A stretch of 64,000 nt of DNA from Ovis canadensis. Lineage: Eukaryota; Chordata; Mammalia; Artiodactyla; Bovidae. Of the stretch, positions 11,691 through 21,465 are shown one piece after another; position 1 is the stretch's first letter; every line of letters starts with the position of its first letter. Location of the stretch: NCBI RefSeq assembly GCF_042477335.2, contig NC_091256.1, positions 38,098,001 through 38,162,000 of the forward strand, written 5' to 3'. The notes under the pieces are model-generated. The model saw nothing but the letters and a program-made list of their open reading frames with translations, made no database searches and had not been told where the DNA came from. The translations under genes were made by a program, and so were the position numbers.

Positions 11691-12370
11691 TCCCAGCTCC
11701 ATGTTTAGTGATGTCATGTTAAAATTGGCCATGATGGAAGTGTTTACACCACAGACATCGGCAAATGCTTGTTTTTTCCTTTGGTGAGCTGGATGTTAAA
11801 TATTTACTGGCATATTACTGTTTGGATGCATCTCCCTTCAACCTGTAAAGTACAGTCCTTGGTCCTAGTAGCAGCTTGTCTTATGTAATTAAATGACATT
11901 TGAGCCTTACTGTTGCAAATTTGATTTATCCAGTTAAACCTTATAGGAAAGAGAATGAATTTTTACTAAGCCTGAATAAATAACTACATGATTATAAAAA
12001 ATAGAGGAATTTGGTAAAAGCATTTTGAATAATATCGAACCATTGTTACTATTGTTTTGGGTACTGGAGATAAGGCCTATTAATATAGTCTATAGAATCG
12101 CTCTTTTTAAGTTTCTCTAGGTTTTTTTACATTGAAAATATATACTGAGAATTTTCATAAAAAATTTTTTTCCCATGAATTTTAAGGAGGGATGTTGGAA
12201 TAATACACCACTTAAAGAATGTTTCGTTCCAGTTTATGAAAGTATGTAGTATGTAAGTATCTCTACTTTAAACTGATAGAGATAAAAGAGAAAGAAAAGG
12301 ATTTTTTTCTCATATATCTACTCAAAAATAGAACATTAACTACAGTTAAATCAGTTCACTTAATCACAAT
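11691..12370. other. AT-rich non-repeat DNA
   Basis: I see no gene, RNA or recognised repeat here. Composition is AT-rich with scattered homopolymer runs. Confidence 0.5.
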
Positions 12371-12760
12371 TCTTTTTTTTTTTTTAACACGATCTCAGGA
12401 TAAGTAGGCTGCTTTCACAGGATCATCTTTTTCCAAACTAGAAAGCAAGAAGTCCTTGGTACAGACATGTTTCTGTGGATGTCAGCTCCGGGCGAAAGCC
12501 TGCACTTTTGAGTCTGTTTATTGTACTATCAATAAAGTACCTGCTGCAGTTTTTATTGAATCTGTTTTTGAGGTTACTATCAAAAATTTCAATTTTTCTT
12601 CTGAGTTTATGGCAGAGGCCTTTAGGCCTGAGAGAAAGGCAGAGACCATCTTGTTTATAACAAGCCTGAATGACTTCGACTGTTTTATTATAACATCGAA
12701 TAATATCAGAATGGAGGAGAGTGAGCCGTCTAATCAATTTACAAGGATTTAGTCAATGAT
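12371..12760. other. unexplained segment open on both strands, next to a T14 run
   Basis: After a run of about 14 T (12371-12384) comes a segment that stays free of stops for about 100 codons on the minus strand (12438-12737) and on the plus strand (12456-12752). I do not recognise either translation. A poly(T) border could mark an antisense retrocopy, but I found no matching duplication at the other end. Confidence 0.3.
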
Positions 12761-13566
12761 TTCTGTGCATAGTGAGGGCATTCATCCTAGGGCCTTTAAT
12801 TCAACCTGCAAAATGTGTTTTGTTTGTTGCTAGTTGACAGGAGCATCTTAGGCCTACTAGTAAAATCTTCCTTCTATTTATTTATTTTGCTTAAAGGGAT
12901 TAATTTGTTGAAAGTTATTTGGTTAGTTTATGTATATCAACTTAATATGGTGGGTAATAAAGAGGTTGTTGGGTAGGTGGCTGATTTATGTAATAGACAT
13001 GTGGAAATTTTATATTTCTAGAGCATAAAGGGAGTTTACAAGCCACTTTTTGGTTCTTAAAATTGTCCTTAGCAAACCTGCCTGAGGTTTGACATTGAGA
13101 ATGTGTGTGTATGTTTATGCACATTTTTGGTGGTGGCTGGAGAGAACTGGGACGCTTCTCTGAATGTAGTTTCAGTGTGCCCCAAGGGCTCAAGGAAGGG
13201 ATATGACTGCTATTAGCAAAAATAATGAAAAGTAAACATTGGGGTAGGAGGTAGAGAGGGGAGCAGATGGTTCCCCATATAGAACAAAGCACAAAGATGA
13301 GAGAGTCCTGTTTTTGCCTGTCTGTGCACTAAAACTGCTTAAGGAGTTGCATATTGAGAAACAGTCCTTTTCTAGTTTACCAATATTTTTCTTCTTCACA
13401 TCTTAATTTTGATTGACTTTAGGTTGTTCTAATTGTTAGATTTAAAATTCTTCTTCTTTTTGTTTTTGCAGATGTTCTATCAGGTTGAGGTAGCTCCTCT
13501 CAATTCCTAACTTGCTGGTTAAATGGATATTGGATTTTGTTAAATTACTTTCGTCAGTTAATGTGA
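12761..13566. other. non-repeat DNA, no gene recognised
   Basis: AT-rich sequence without a recognised gene or young repeat. Short frames on the minus strand have no features. Confidence 0.45.
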
Positions 13567-13787
13567 TTGTTGTTGTTGCTGTTGTTTAGTCACTAAATTG
13601 TGTCCAACTCTTTGTGACCCGATGGACTGTAACCTGCCAGTCTCCTCAGTCCATGGGATTTCTCAGGCAAGAATACTGGAGTGGGTTGCCCTTTCCTTCT
13701 CCAGGGGATCTTCCCTACTCAGGGATTGAACCCATGTCTCCTGCTTGACAGGAGGATTCTTTACCACTGAGCTACTTAGAAAGCCCT
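13567..13787 (-). mobile_element. Bov-tA type SINE
   Basis: Minus strand: the (TTG)n tail side and gttgtttagtcactaaattgtgtcc are on the left. The A-unit and tRNA-like head (ggattgaacccatgtctcctgc, ctttaccactgagctac) end at about 13787. Full-length but diverged. Confidence 0.9.
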
Positions 13788-14126
13788 AAGATTTATTTTA
13801 ATGGGAAATATTACTGGTTTTAAAATGTTTGAAATACAGATTTTCCTGAACTTAAGTGAAGTTCACCATAAAAAGATCCAAGTAGAGAGCATGACTGAAT
13901 AATTATTCAACTCTATCAATGAGATTCAGCACATACTTCTTTTACTTTACAGTTTTAGTTTTAAAAACATCATTCCAGAAAGTTTGGAAAGCAGAATGAG
14001 ACACAAATAACTCATATCCCATCTCCTAATGTAACTATTATCATTTTTGGTAAATTTCATTCCAAAATTTTATCATATGGTGCCTTGCAGACGCCGCCAC
14101 CCCGGAGCCTTCTTCGCTGTCTAGCC

Positions 14127-14621
14127 ATGGTCAACCCCACTGTGTTCTTCGACATCGCTGTCGACGGTGAGCCCTTGGGCCGCGTCTCTTTTGAGCTGTT
14201 TGCAGACAAAGTCCCGAAGACAGCAGAAAACTTTCGTGCTCTGAGCACTGGAGAGAAAGGATTTGGTTATCAAGGTTCCTGCTTTCACAGAATAATTCCG
14301 GGATTTATGTGCCAGGGTGGTGACTTCACACGCCATAATGGTACTGGTGGCAAGTCCATCTATGGCGAGAAATTTGATGATGAGAATTTCATTCTGAAGC
14401 ATACAGGTCCTGGCATCTTGTCCATGGCAAATGCTGGCCCCAACACAAACGGTTCCCAGTTTTTCATTTGCACTGCCAAGACTGAGTGGTTGGATGGCAA
14501 GCATGTGGTCTTTGGCAAAGTGAAAGAGGGCATGAATATTGTGGAAGCCATGGAGCGCTTTGGGTCCAGAAACGGCAAGACCAGCAAGAAGATCACCATT
14601 GCTGACTATGGACAAATCTAA
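14127..14621 (+). CDS. PPIA: peptidyl-prolyl cis-trans isomerase A (cyclophilin A) retrocopy, intact frame
   Basis: Cyclophilin A is a cytosolic enzyme that isomerises peptide bonds before proline and binds cyclosporin; functions are those of the parent family. The frame has 164 codons, the family's usual length, beginning with an ATG in a good context (GCCATGG). One cyclophilin domain spans it: the [13 protein letters not shown] segment holds Arg55, Phe60, Met61 and Gln63, and Phe113, Trp121 and His126 are present. Compared with the mammalian sequence as I recall it, I see Gln at residue 49 for Lys and Tyr at 161 for Cys. There are no introns, so it is a copy of the spliced mRNA, not the parental PPIA gene. 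No promoter of its own is evident; expression would depend on local transcription. An in-frame upstream extension from non-ATG codons (14085) is UTR, not protein. It could be annotated as a pseudogene; the frame itself is undamaged. Confidence 0.9.
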   Translation: MVNPTVFFDIAVDGEPLGRVSFELFADKVPKTAENFRALSTGEKGFGYQGSCFHRIIPGFMCQGGDFTRHNGTGGKSIYGEKFDDENFILKHTGPGILSMANAGPNTNGSQFFICTAKTEWLDGKHVVFGKVKEGMNIVEAMERFGSRNGKTSKKITIADYGQI

Positions 14622-14808
14622 TAAATTTGACTTATGTTTTACTTAACCACCAGACCATTCCTTCTGTAGCTCAGGAGAGCACCCCTTCACCCCATCTGCT
14701 CGAAATATCCTATAATCTTTGTGCTCTCGCTACAGTTCTTTGGATTCCATATTTTCCTTATCCCCCTCCAAGTTTAGCTGGATTGCAAAGTTAAATTTAT
14801 GATTATGA

Positions 14809-14814
14809 AATAAA
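14809..14814 (+). terminator. poly(A) signal of the PPIA retrocopy
   Basis: AATAAA lies about 20 bp before the A-rich tail of the retrocopy. It was inherited from the parental PPIA 3' UTR. Confidence 0.85.
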
Positions 14815-15011
14815 AATTAAACAATTATCTGTCAAAAAAACCACAAAATTTTATCATATGTACATCTATGTTATTTAAAAATTGCAGTCATAGTGTGCAC
14901 ACAATTTTGATTATTTTTTTTCCCTCAACACTGGCTCATAAGCATTTTTCATGTTGCCACAAAGTCTTGGTAGCTCTAGTTCTGATATTTTCTTAATGTG
15001 GAATTCCTTTA

Positions 15012-15182
15012 CTTTTTTTGTTAATTAATTAATTAACTAATTTGGCTGCACCAGGTCTTAGTTGTGGCATTCGGGATCCCTGGTTGCAGCATGTGGGATC
15101 TGGTTCCCTGACCAGGGATTGGACCTGGGCCCCCTGCTTTGGGAGCTCAGAGTCTTAGCCTCTGAGCCACCGGGGAAGTCCC
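15012..15182 (-). mobile_element. CHR-type tRNA SINE with perfect 13-bp duplication
   Basis: Minus-strand SINE: T/A-rich tail side (ttaattaattaa) left, head (gagccaccggggaagtcc) right. TGGAATTCCTTTA occurs at 14999-15011 and 15183-15195, an exact duplication. Confidence 0.93.
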
Positions 15183-15195
15183 TGGAATTCCTTTA

Positions 15196-16472
15196 AATAG
15201 GAAGCTCCCTTAGTGCCTTTCAAGTGCCGTACCATTTACAAGACATGAAATGCACACAGGTTTCCAGGAACATAGTTATTATGTTAAGTGAGATAGAACT
15301 ACAAAGAGGTTGAAAGGAAGCTAAATTACTCCGTTTGTTAGCAGAGAGTGGTAATGTGTAAATGTGGACTGGTAAGCCAGTGTATCGTTTTTTTCTTTTT
15401 TTCCCCTGAGGAAAGCAGTCAACTCCACATTAAGTTTCTCAAACAGGTGTCCAGATGAGTTACAAGGTGTATCACAAGTGATTATTAATGTTATAGTATA
15501 ATTTGTGAATGATTTGCTTTCATCATGCATTAGAGTTAATTCAGGTCACTCTCACTCCTGGCCCTCCCCAGTAGTTTTTGGTCTAAAGCTGTATGTGGGG
15601 GTTGGAGACCAGGAGAGTGAGGAAGGACAGAATGCAGTTCCTTTCTCCTCTGGCCCCCCGAGTTATGGTCTCATATACTTCCTCTCCATTCTGCAAAGGA
15701 CAGGTCAGAATTCCTTCAGTAACTCTACTTTGTGCTTGTCACCACCCCAGAAACAAAATGCCATGTAAATTAGCTGTTGTTACTGCAGTATTTTAATAGA
15801 CGATAAACTTGAACACATTGGATGAGAAAGGACAATGTAAAACCAGTAATTGTGCCCTTCAGGTTTTTAGTCTTAGAAGTCACCAGGGTCGATTTTTGGA
15901 TGTCTTATCACAGATGTTGATTCAAAAGCCGTGGTCAGGTAATTTCTATTTTACCAGCAGAGTTGGTATTTCACATCTTTTATTGATAAAATTGACTAAA
16001 AGGACTTGAAAATTAGATCTCATGTCATTTTCATACCGAATTTCCAAAATGACCAAGCCCCTTGACACGCTATGTAGTCTGAGTGATTAGAATGAATGAA
16101 TTTCGCAGGTATTTCCTTAGCACGCTAAGTCCTCCTAATTTATCTCTGTGTCCCTCCAGTGCTCTGAGACCACTAGGCTGAGAGAATATATATCTGAGAG
16201 TAGCCAGTGTCACATATTCAGATCCTCCTTCAGCCTACATTTTGAAAGCAGAAAGCAGTCACTAATTAACACACTGCCTGACAATCCTTTTTCTTGAACC
16301 CATTCCTGCCAAGTTTCTGCAAAGTTGAAGCAATGCGGTCACTAGCTTGATGACTTCATAGCTTAACTCCTATGGCTCTTTTGAGGTTCTTTATGCAGCA
16401 ACTTTCTTCTAGAGAGCTATTAGGGTTTCAGTCCTAATCATCACAGGAGAAGAAACCTTATTTTTTTGTTAA
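15196..16472. other. non-repeat DNA, no gene recognised
   Basis: I see no exon or young repeat. Frames at 15505-15796 overlap in two phases and lack features. AT content is moderate. Confidence 0.45.
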
Positions 16473-16787
16473 CAGGGAGATCAAACCAGTCAATTGTAAA
16501 GGAAATTAACCCTGAACACTCATTGGAAGGATTGATGCTGAAGTTGAAGCTTCAATACTTTAGCTACCTGATGTGAAGAGCCAACTCATTGGAAAAGATC
16601 ATGATGCTGGGAAAGATTGAGGGCAGGAGGAGAAGGAGGGGGACAGAGGATGAGATGGTTGAATGTCATCATCGACTCAACGGACATAAGTTTGAGCAAA
16701 AACTGGGAAATAGTGAAGGACAGGGAAGCCTGGCGTGCTGCAGTCCGTGGGCAGAGTCAGACACGACTGAGTGAACAACAGCAACAG
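16473..16787 (+). mobile_element. BovB LINE 3' fragment
   Basis: BovB 3' end (gagatcaaaccagtcaattgtaaagg, ggaaagattgagggcaggagg, gacacgactgagtg) ending in a CAACAGCAACAG tail. More diverged than the copies at 7.7 and 10.8 kb; the family variant resembles the older BovB/ART2 form. Confidence 0.88.
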
Positions 16788-16856
16788 ATGTGAGCCAGTG
16801 AGCCCTGAGGGAACTCAGCAAGGAGAAGAATGCTTGCCATCTAGCAGCCATCTTTG

Positions 16857-17062
16857 CAGATTTCTCTGGTGGCTCAGACAGTAAAGAGTCCACCTGCAAT
16901 TTCAGGAGACCTGGGTTCAATCCCTGGGTTGGGAAGATCCTCTGGAGAAAGAAACGGCAACCTACTCCAGGACTTTTGCTTGAAGAATCCCATGGACAGA
17001 GGAGCCTGGCAGCTATGGTCCTTGGGGTTTCAAAGAGTCAGACACAACTGAGCGGCTGAACA
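16857..17062 (+). mobile_element. Bov-tA type SINE
   Basis: Head tttctctggtggctcagacag, B-box-like gggttcaatccctggg, A-unit ctactccaggacttttgcttg and caaagagtcagacacaactgag. Full-length. Confidence 0.92.
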
Positions 17063-17079
17063 ATGACCAATGATGACAC

Positions 17080-17165
17080 AGGTTAACTGGCCTTATTGTG
17101 GTGATTCTAGTCAAATCATTATGTTGTGTATGTGAAACCAACATAATGCTAAATGCCAAGTATAC
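17080..17165 (+). mobile_element. L1 3' terminus
   Basis: Sense-strand L1 end: atcattatgttgtgtatgtgaaaccaacataatg and ccaagtatacctc. A short old fragment directly before the BovB copy. Confidence 0.6.
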
Positions 17166-17167
17166 CT

Positions 17168-18803
17168 CAGGAAATACTAAGAAGAGGTGGCAAGAATACA
17201 CAGAATAACTGTACAAAAAAGATCTTCATGACCCAGATAGTCACGATGGTGTGATCACTCACCTAGAGCCAGACATCCTGGAATGTGAAGTCAAGTGGGC
17301 CTTAGGAAGCATCACTATGAACAAAGCTAGTGGAGGTGATGGAATTCCAGTTGAGCTGTTTCAAATCCTGAAAGATGATGCTATGAAAGTGCTACACTCA
17401 ATATGCCAGCAAATTTGGAAAACTCAGCAGTGGCCACAGGACTGGAAAAGGTCAGTTTTCATTCCAATCCCAAAGAAAGGCAATGCCACAGAATGCTCAA
17501 ACTACTGCACAATTGCGCTCATCTCACATGCTAGTAAAGTAATGCTCAAAATTCTCCAAGCCAGGCTTCAGCAATACGTGAACCGTGAACTTCCAGAAGT
17601 TCAAGCAGGTTTTAGAAAAGGCAGAGGAACCAGAGATCAAATTGCCAACATCCACTGGATCATGGAAAAAGCAAGAGAATTCCAGAAAAACATCTATTTC
17701 TCCTTTATTGACTATGCCAAAGCCTTTGACTGTGTGGATCACAATAAACTGTGGAAAATTCTTCAAGAGATGGGAATATGAGACCACCTGACCTGCCTCT
17801 TTAGAAACCTGTATGCAGGTCAGGAAGCAACTGTTGTCCAGTTGTTCCAGAACTGGACATGGAACAACAGGCTGGATCCAAATAGGAAAAGGAGTATGTC
17901 AAGGCTGTATATTGTCACCCTGCTTATTTAACTTATATGCAGAGTACATCATGAGAAACGCTGAGCTGGAAGAAGCACAAGCTGGAATCAAGATTGCTAG
18001 GAGAAATATCAATAACCTCAGATATGCAGATGACACCACCCTTATGGCAGAAAGTGAAGAGGAGCTAAAAACCCTCTTGATGGAAGTGAAAGTGGAGAGT
18101 GAAAAAGTTGGCTTAAAACTCAACATTCAGAAAACGAAGATCATGGCATCCGGTCCCATCACTTCATGGGAAATAGATGAGGAAACAGTGAAAACAGTGT
18201 CAGACTTTATTCTTGGGGGCTCCAAAATCACTGCAGATGGTGAGTGTAGCCATGAAATTAAAAGACGCTTACTCCTTGGAAGGAAAGTTATGATCAACCT
18301 GGATAGCATATTCAAAAGCAGAGACATTACTTTGCTGACTGAGGTCTATCTAGTCAAGGCTATGGTTTTTCCTGTGGTCATGTATGGATGTGAGAGTTGG
18401 ACTGTGAAGAAAGCTGAGCACCGAAGAATTGATGCTTTTGAACTGTGGTGTTGGAGAAGACTCTTGAGAGTCCCTTGGACTGCAGGGAGATCCAACCAGT
18501 CCATTCTAAAGGAGATCAGCCCTGGGTGTTCTTTGGAAGGACTGATGCTAAAGCTGAAACTCCAGTACTTTGGCCACCTCATGCAAAGAGTTGACTCATT
18601 GGAAAAGACTCTGATGCTGGGAGGGATTGGGGGCAGGAGGAGAAGAGGACGACAGAGGATGAGATGGCTGGATGGCATCACCGACTCGGTGGACAATATT
18701 TGGGTGAACTCCGGGAGTTGGTGATGGACAGGGAAGCCTGGCGTCCTGCGATTCATGGGGTCGCAAAGAGTCGGACATGACTGAGCGACTGAACTGAACT
18801 GAA
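17168..18803 (+). mobile_element. BovB LINE, 5'-truncated, 1.6 kb
   Basis: It begins in the linker before the reverse transcriptase (aagaagaggtggcaagaatacac), runs through the RT and C-terminal region, and ends in the standard BovB tail (gactgaactgaactgaa) followed by GATA repeats. The endonuclease half is missing. BovB is an RTE-clade LINE known to have spread between ruminants and reptiles by horizontal transfer. Confidence 0.95.
17251..18724 (+). pseudogene. BovB reverse transcriptase remnant
   Basis: The translation shows RT motifs in order: NKASGGDGIP, WKRSVFIPIPKKG, FRKGRGTRDQ, FIDYAKAFDCVDH, GVCQGCILSPCLFNLYAEY and the catalytic LRYADDTTLMA. It is broken: a TGA replaces the expected Pro codon at 17779-17781, and a small insertion near 17833-17846 shifts frame. 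After this break an open frame of about 300 codons (17813-18724) holds YADD and the complete C-terminal part. The start is missing, so it cannot give a working protein. Confidence 0.88.
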
Positions 18804-18829
18804 ATAGATAGATAGTACCTCCCTCCTCC

Positions 18830-18990
18830 AATTGAATTCATTTGTTCAGCAAATATTTATTGCCCTGCTGAGTTTCAGGCTTTGTTCTACGTGCTGGGGT
18901 ACAGAGCTGAGGCTAATAGAGAGGATCTCTGCTCTAGTGGAGTTTTTAGTTCAGCTGGCTGTAGACATGAGTGAACTCATCACAGTCTGC
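18830..18990 (+). mobile_element. L2 3' end fragment
   Basis: attcatttgttcagcaaatatttattgccctgctgagtttcaggctttgttctacgtgctgggg and the following gatctctgctctagtggag match the L2 3' end. Confidence 0.75.
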
Positions 18991-19934
18991 GTGTACTGTC
19001 ACAAAGAAGCTATGCCTAGAGCAGCTGTGCTCTAGAGAGCCTAGAGGAGACACTGTGGCTCTGAGGGAGCCTCCTTGCAGATTCTGTGGTGCAAGAGGAG
19101 CCAGGTGAGGCAAAGAGACGAAAGGAGGTCAGCGAGTCTGGAGAACAAGAGGAGTGGGAAGCGGTTGGAGGGAGGAAGCCGACTTTGAGGAGAAACATGG
19201 AAAATTTGTGTTTAGTTAAGTTGAAGATGTTTGTGAGATATCCATGGGGGAGAGAGAGACCAGCTAAGCAGTAGGGTGTGCTCTTTTCATGTGGAGTGGA
19301 CATCATCTGGGAAATGAAAAATTACTGGAGAGCTCATGTAATTCCAGAGAGTCAGCCCTCGTCCTTCCAGCTGCAGGAGTTTGTTCATCTCTGATCTGCA
19401 GTGACACAGTGGTTACCAAGCAACGCCCTTCCCTTCTTCTGGGTACCTATCTTCTGCTTCCTCAGGACGTCTGCTATCGTCTCCTCTCTTGTGTCTTCTG
19501 GAGTCTGCCAACTACCATCTACCTGAGGAGGAAGAGCTGATTGGCCACGGGTGGGTCTGGGGAAGGACTTTCACATCTCCTATCTGCTGGCGCATGGAAT
19601 GAGTCAGTGGTGGTGGTCGTGCAGCAGTGAATCTACAAAGCCCCACCCAATGGTATACTTTAAAATGGTGTGTGAATTTTAACTTGATTTGCAATAAATG
19701 TAGGAGTTGACCAATTATACTGTGATGTATTGTGATGCTTTGAGTCAGAAAACATGGGTCAGATTTTCTTGTGGAGTCATCGTTACCCTCCACCTCTAGA
19801 ATCAGGAGAAGCTATATTTCCTAGATGGCTATGAATATTAGACAGGATAATGCTTGTGATAGACTTGGCTATCTGAAAAAGACCCTGGGAGCTTTCTTTA
19901 TTGTTATGGTTATGGCATGGTTTGGAACCGCTTT
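18991..19934. other. non-repeat DNA, no gene recognised
   Basis: No exon seen. Part of 19200-19280 (gttaagttgaagatgtttgtgagatatcc) hints at an old mammal-wide repeat, but I cannot place it. Confidence 0.4.
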
Positions 19935-20021
19935 ATTTATTTAAATGAAATATAGTTTATTTACAATGTTGTGTTGATTTCTTCTGTATAGCAAAGTAAT
20001 TCAGTTATATACATATATATA
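19935..20021 (-). mobile_element. L1 3' UTR fragment (left part)
   Basis: Antisense L1 (atagtttatttacaatgttgtg, gcaaagtaattcagttatatac). It resumes after the LTR and SINE, so 19935-20021 and 20823-21465 were one L1. Confidence 0.75.
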
Positions 20022-20586
20022 AGAAAGTCATTTCCTAGGCAGAAGTCTAGGGATCGCCAAGGGGAGAGTGGTCTAGAATTCTCAAGGAGGAAGAAAGGAC
20101 AAACTTTTTTTCCCTCTACAATCCTTAGGATTATATAACAATAATGTATCCTGCCTGAGGACAGTCTCTGGATTAAACCTTCTGGCTAATCCTGTTATCT
20201 TAATATGTAAATTATGGGAGTAGGTCTATATAACAATAATGTATCCTGCCTGAGGACAGTCTCTGGATTAAACCTTCTGGCTAGGCCTGTTACCTTAAAA
20301 TCTAAATTATGGGAGTAGGTCTGGTGAGGTCTTTACAACCTCCAGACACTCTTTGGATTCATTGGAAAGTATATAATTCCATTGCTAACACTAGGCAAGC
20401 GGGTACTCTTTCTACCCTCTTCTGATGTCTATGTCAGAAGCTTTCTCTATCTCCTTTATACTTTAATAAACCTTTATTACACAAAAGCTCTGAGCGATCA
20501 AGCTTCATCTCTGGCCCCGGATTGAATTCTTCTTCTCCGGAGGCCAAGAATCCCGGCGTCTTTGTGTGGTTCAGCACAACCTTTCA
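20022..20586 (+). mobile_element. ERV class II solo LTR (BTLTR1-like)
   Basis: The U3 contains a tandem 95-bp unit (20132-20226 and 20227-20321). Then come a TATA-like element (agtatataattcc, about 20368), AATAAA at about 20465-20470, and a U5 with the BTLTR1-like text ctctggccccggattgaattc, ending acctttca. No internal retroviral genes are adjacent, so it is a solo LTR formed by LTR-LTR recombination. The left edge is less sure than the right: tatata and tttata are only a weak 6-bp duplication. Confidence 0.85.
20132..20321 (+). repeat. 95-bp tandem duplication in LTR U3
   Basis: Two consecutive copies of a 95-bp unit, each starting tataacaataatgtatcctg, with only a few differences in the second half. 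Direct repeats in U3 are typical of retroviral enhancer regions. Confidence 0.92.
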
Positions 20587-20601
20587 TTTATATGTCCTTT
20601 T

Positions 20602-20822
20602 CAGGCTTCCCTGGCGGCTCATCGGTAGAGAAACCCCTGCAGTGCCGGAGATGCAGCAGCCGCAGGTCTGATCCCTGGGTCGGATCCCCTAGAGGAGGAG
20701 ATGGCACCCCACTCCGGTATTCTTGCCCGGGAAATTCCATGGACAGAGGAGTCTGGCAGGCTACAGTCCATGGGGTCACACAGAGTGGGGCACAACTGAA
20801 GCAACTGAACAGCAGTAGCAAA
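20602..20822 (+). mobile_element. Bov-tA type SINE nested in L1
   Basis: Head aggcttccctggcggctc, A-unit ccactccggtattcttgcccgg and ggggtcacacagag, with an AGCAGTAGCA tail. Flanks ATGTCCTTTT (20592-20601) and ATATCCTTTT (20823-20832) are a 10-bp duplication with one mismatch, in L1 sequence. Confidence 0.92.
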
Positions 20823-21465
20823 ATATCCTTTTTGTATTCTTCCCCAGTATGGTTTATCACAGGATATTGACTATATATTGAATATAGTTCCCTGTGCTAT
20901 ACAGTAGGACCTTGTTGTTTATCCATCCTGTATCTAATAGTCTGCATCTGCTAATCCCAAACTCTGAATCCTTCTGTCTGCACCCCTTGTCCCCCTTGGC
21001 AACCACAAGTCTGTTCTCTATGTCTGTGAGTCTGTTTCTGTTTCATAGATGAGTTCATTTGGGTCGTAGTTTAAATTCCACATATAAGTGACATTACATG
21101 ATATTTGTCTCTCTCTGACTTAGGATGATAATCTCTAGGTCCATTCATGTTGCTGCAAGTGGCATCATTTTATTCTTTTTTTGTGGCTAATCAGCAGTGC
21201 ATTATATATGTCTCCCACATCTTTATCCATTCATCTGTCGATGGACATTTTTTTACCTTGCTTCCATGTCCTGGCTATTGTAAACAGTGCGGCTATGAAC
21301 ATGGGGTGCATGCATATTTTCAAATTATAGTTTCTTTAGGTGTATGCCCGGCAGTGGGATTACTGGATCATACGGCAATCTTATTTTTAGTTTTAAAAGA
21401 CACTCCAAACTGTTCTCCCTAGTGGCTGTAACAACTTACATTCTCACCAACAGTGTAGGAGTAGA
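20823..21465 (-). mobile_element. L1 3' UTR/ORF2 end fragment (right part)
   Basis: Long antisense L1 text: gaatatagttccctgtgctatacagtagg, ccacatataagtgac, gataatctctaggtccattcatgttgctgcaa, cttccatgtcctggctattgtaaacag. Less diverged than the 4.3-kb copy. Confidence 0.85.

Larger units (their letters stand above)
14063..14860 (+). mobile_element. processed PPIA mRNA insertion with 17-bp target-site duplication
   Basis: The direct repeats CAAAATTTTATCATATG at 14063-14079 and 14844-14860 are identical and bracket 14080-14843. Between them lie a 5' UTR remnant, the uninterrupted CDS, a 3' UTR with AATAAA at 14809-14814 and a short A-rich tail (14834-14840). This is the signature of L1-driven retrotransposition of a spliced mRNA, and the duplication begins with AAAA as L1 endonuclease sites usually do. 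Adjacent sequence (about 13790-14062 and 14861-14998) shows no recognised gene. Confidence 0.95.

Noticed and set aside
14085..14126. N-terminal extension of the PPIA frame to 178 codons
   Set aside because: It starts at a TTG within inherited 5' UTR; the conserved cyclophilin start is the ATG at 14127.
14121..14615. Long open frame on the strand opposite PPIA (164 codons)
   Set aside because: It mirrors the codon structure of the PPIA CDS and has no features of its own.
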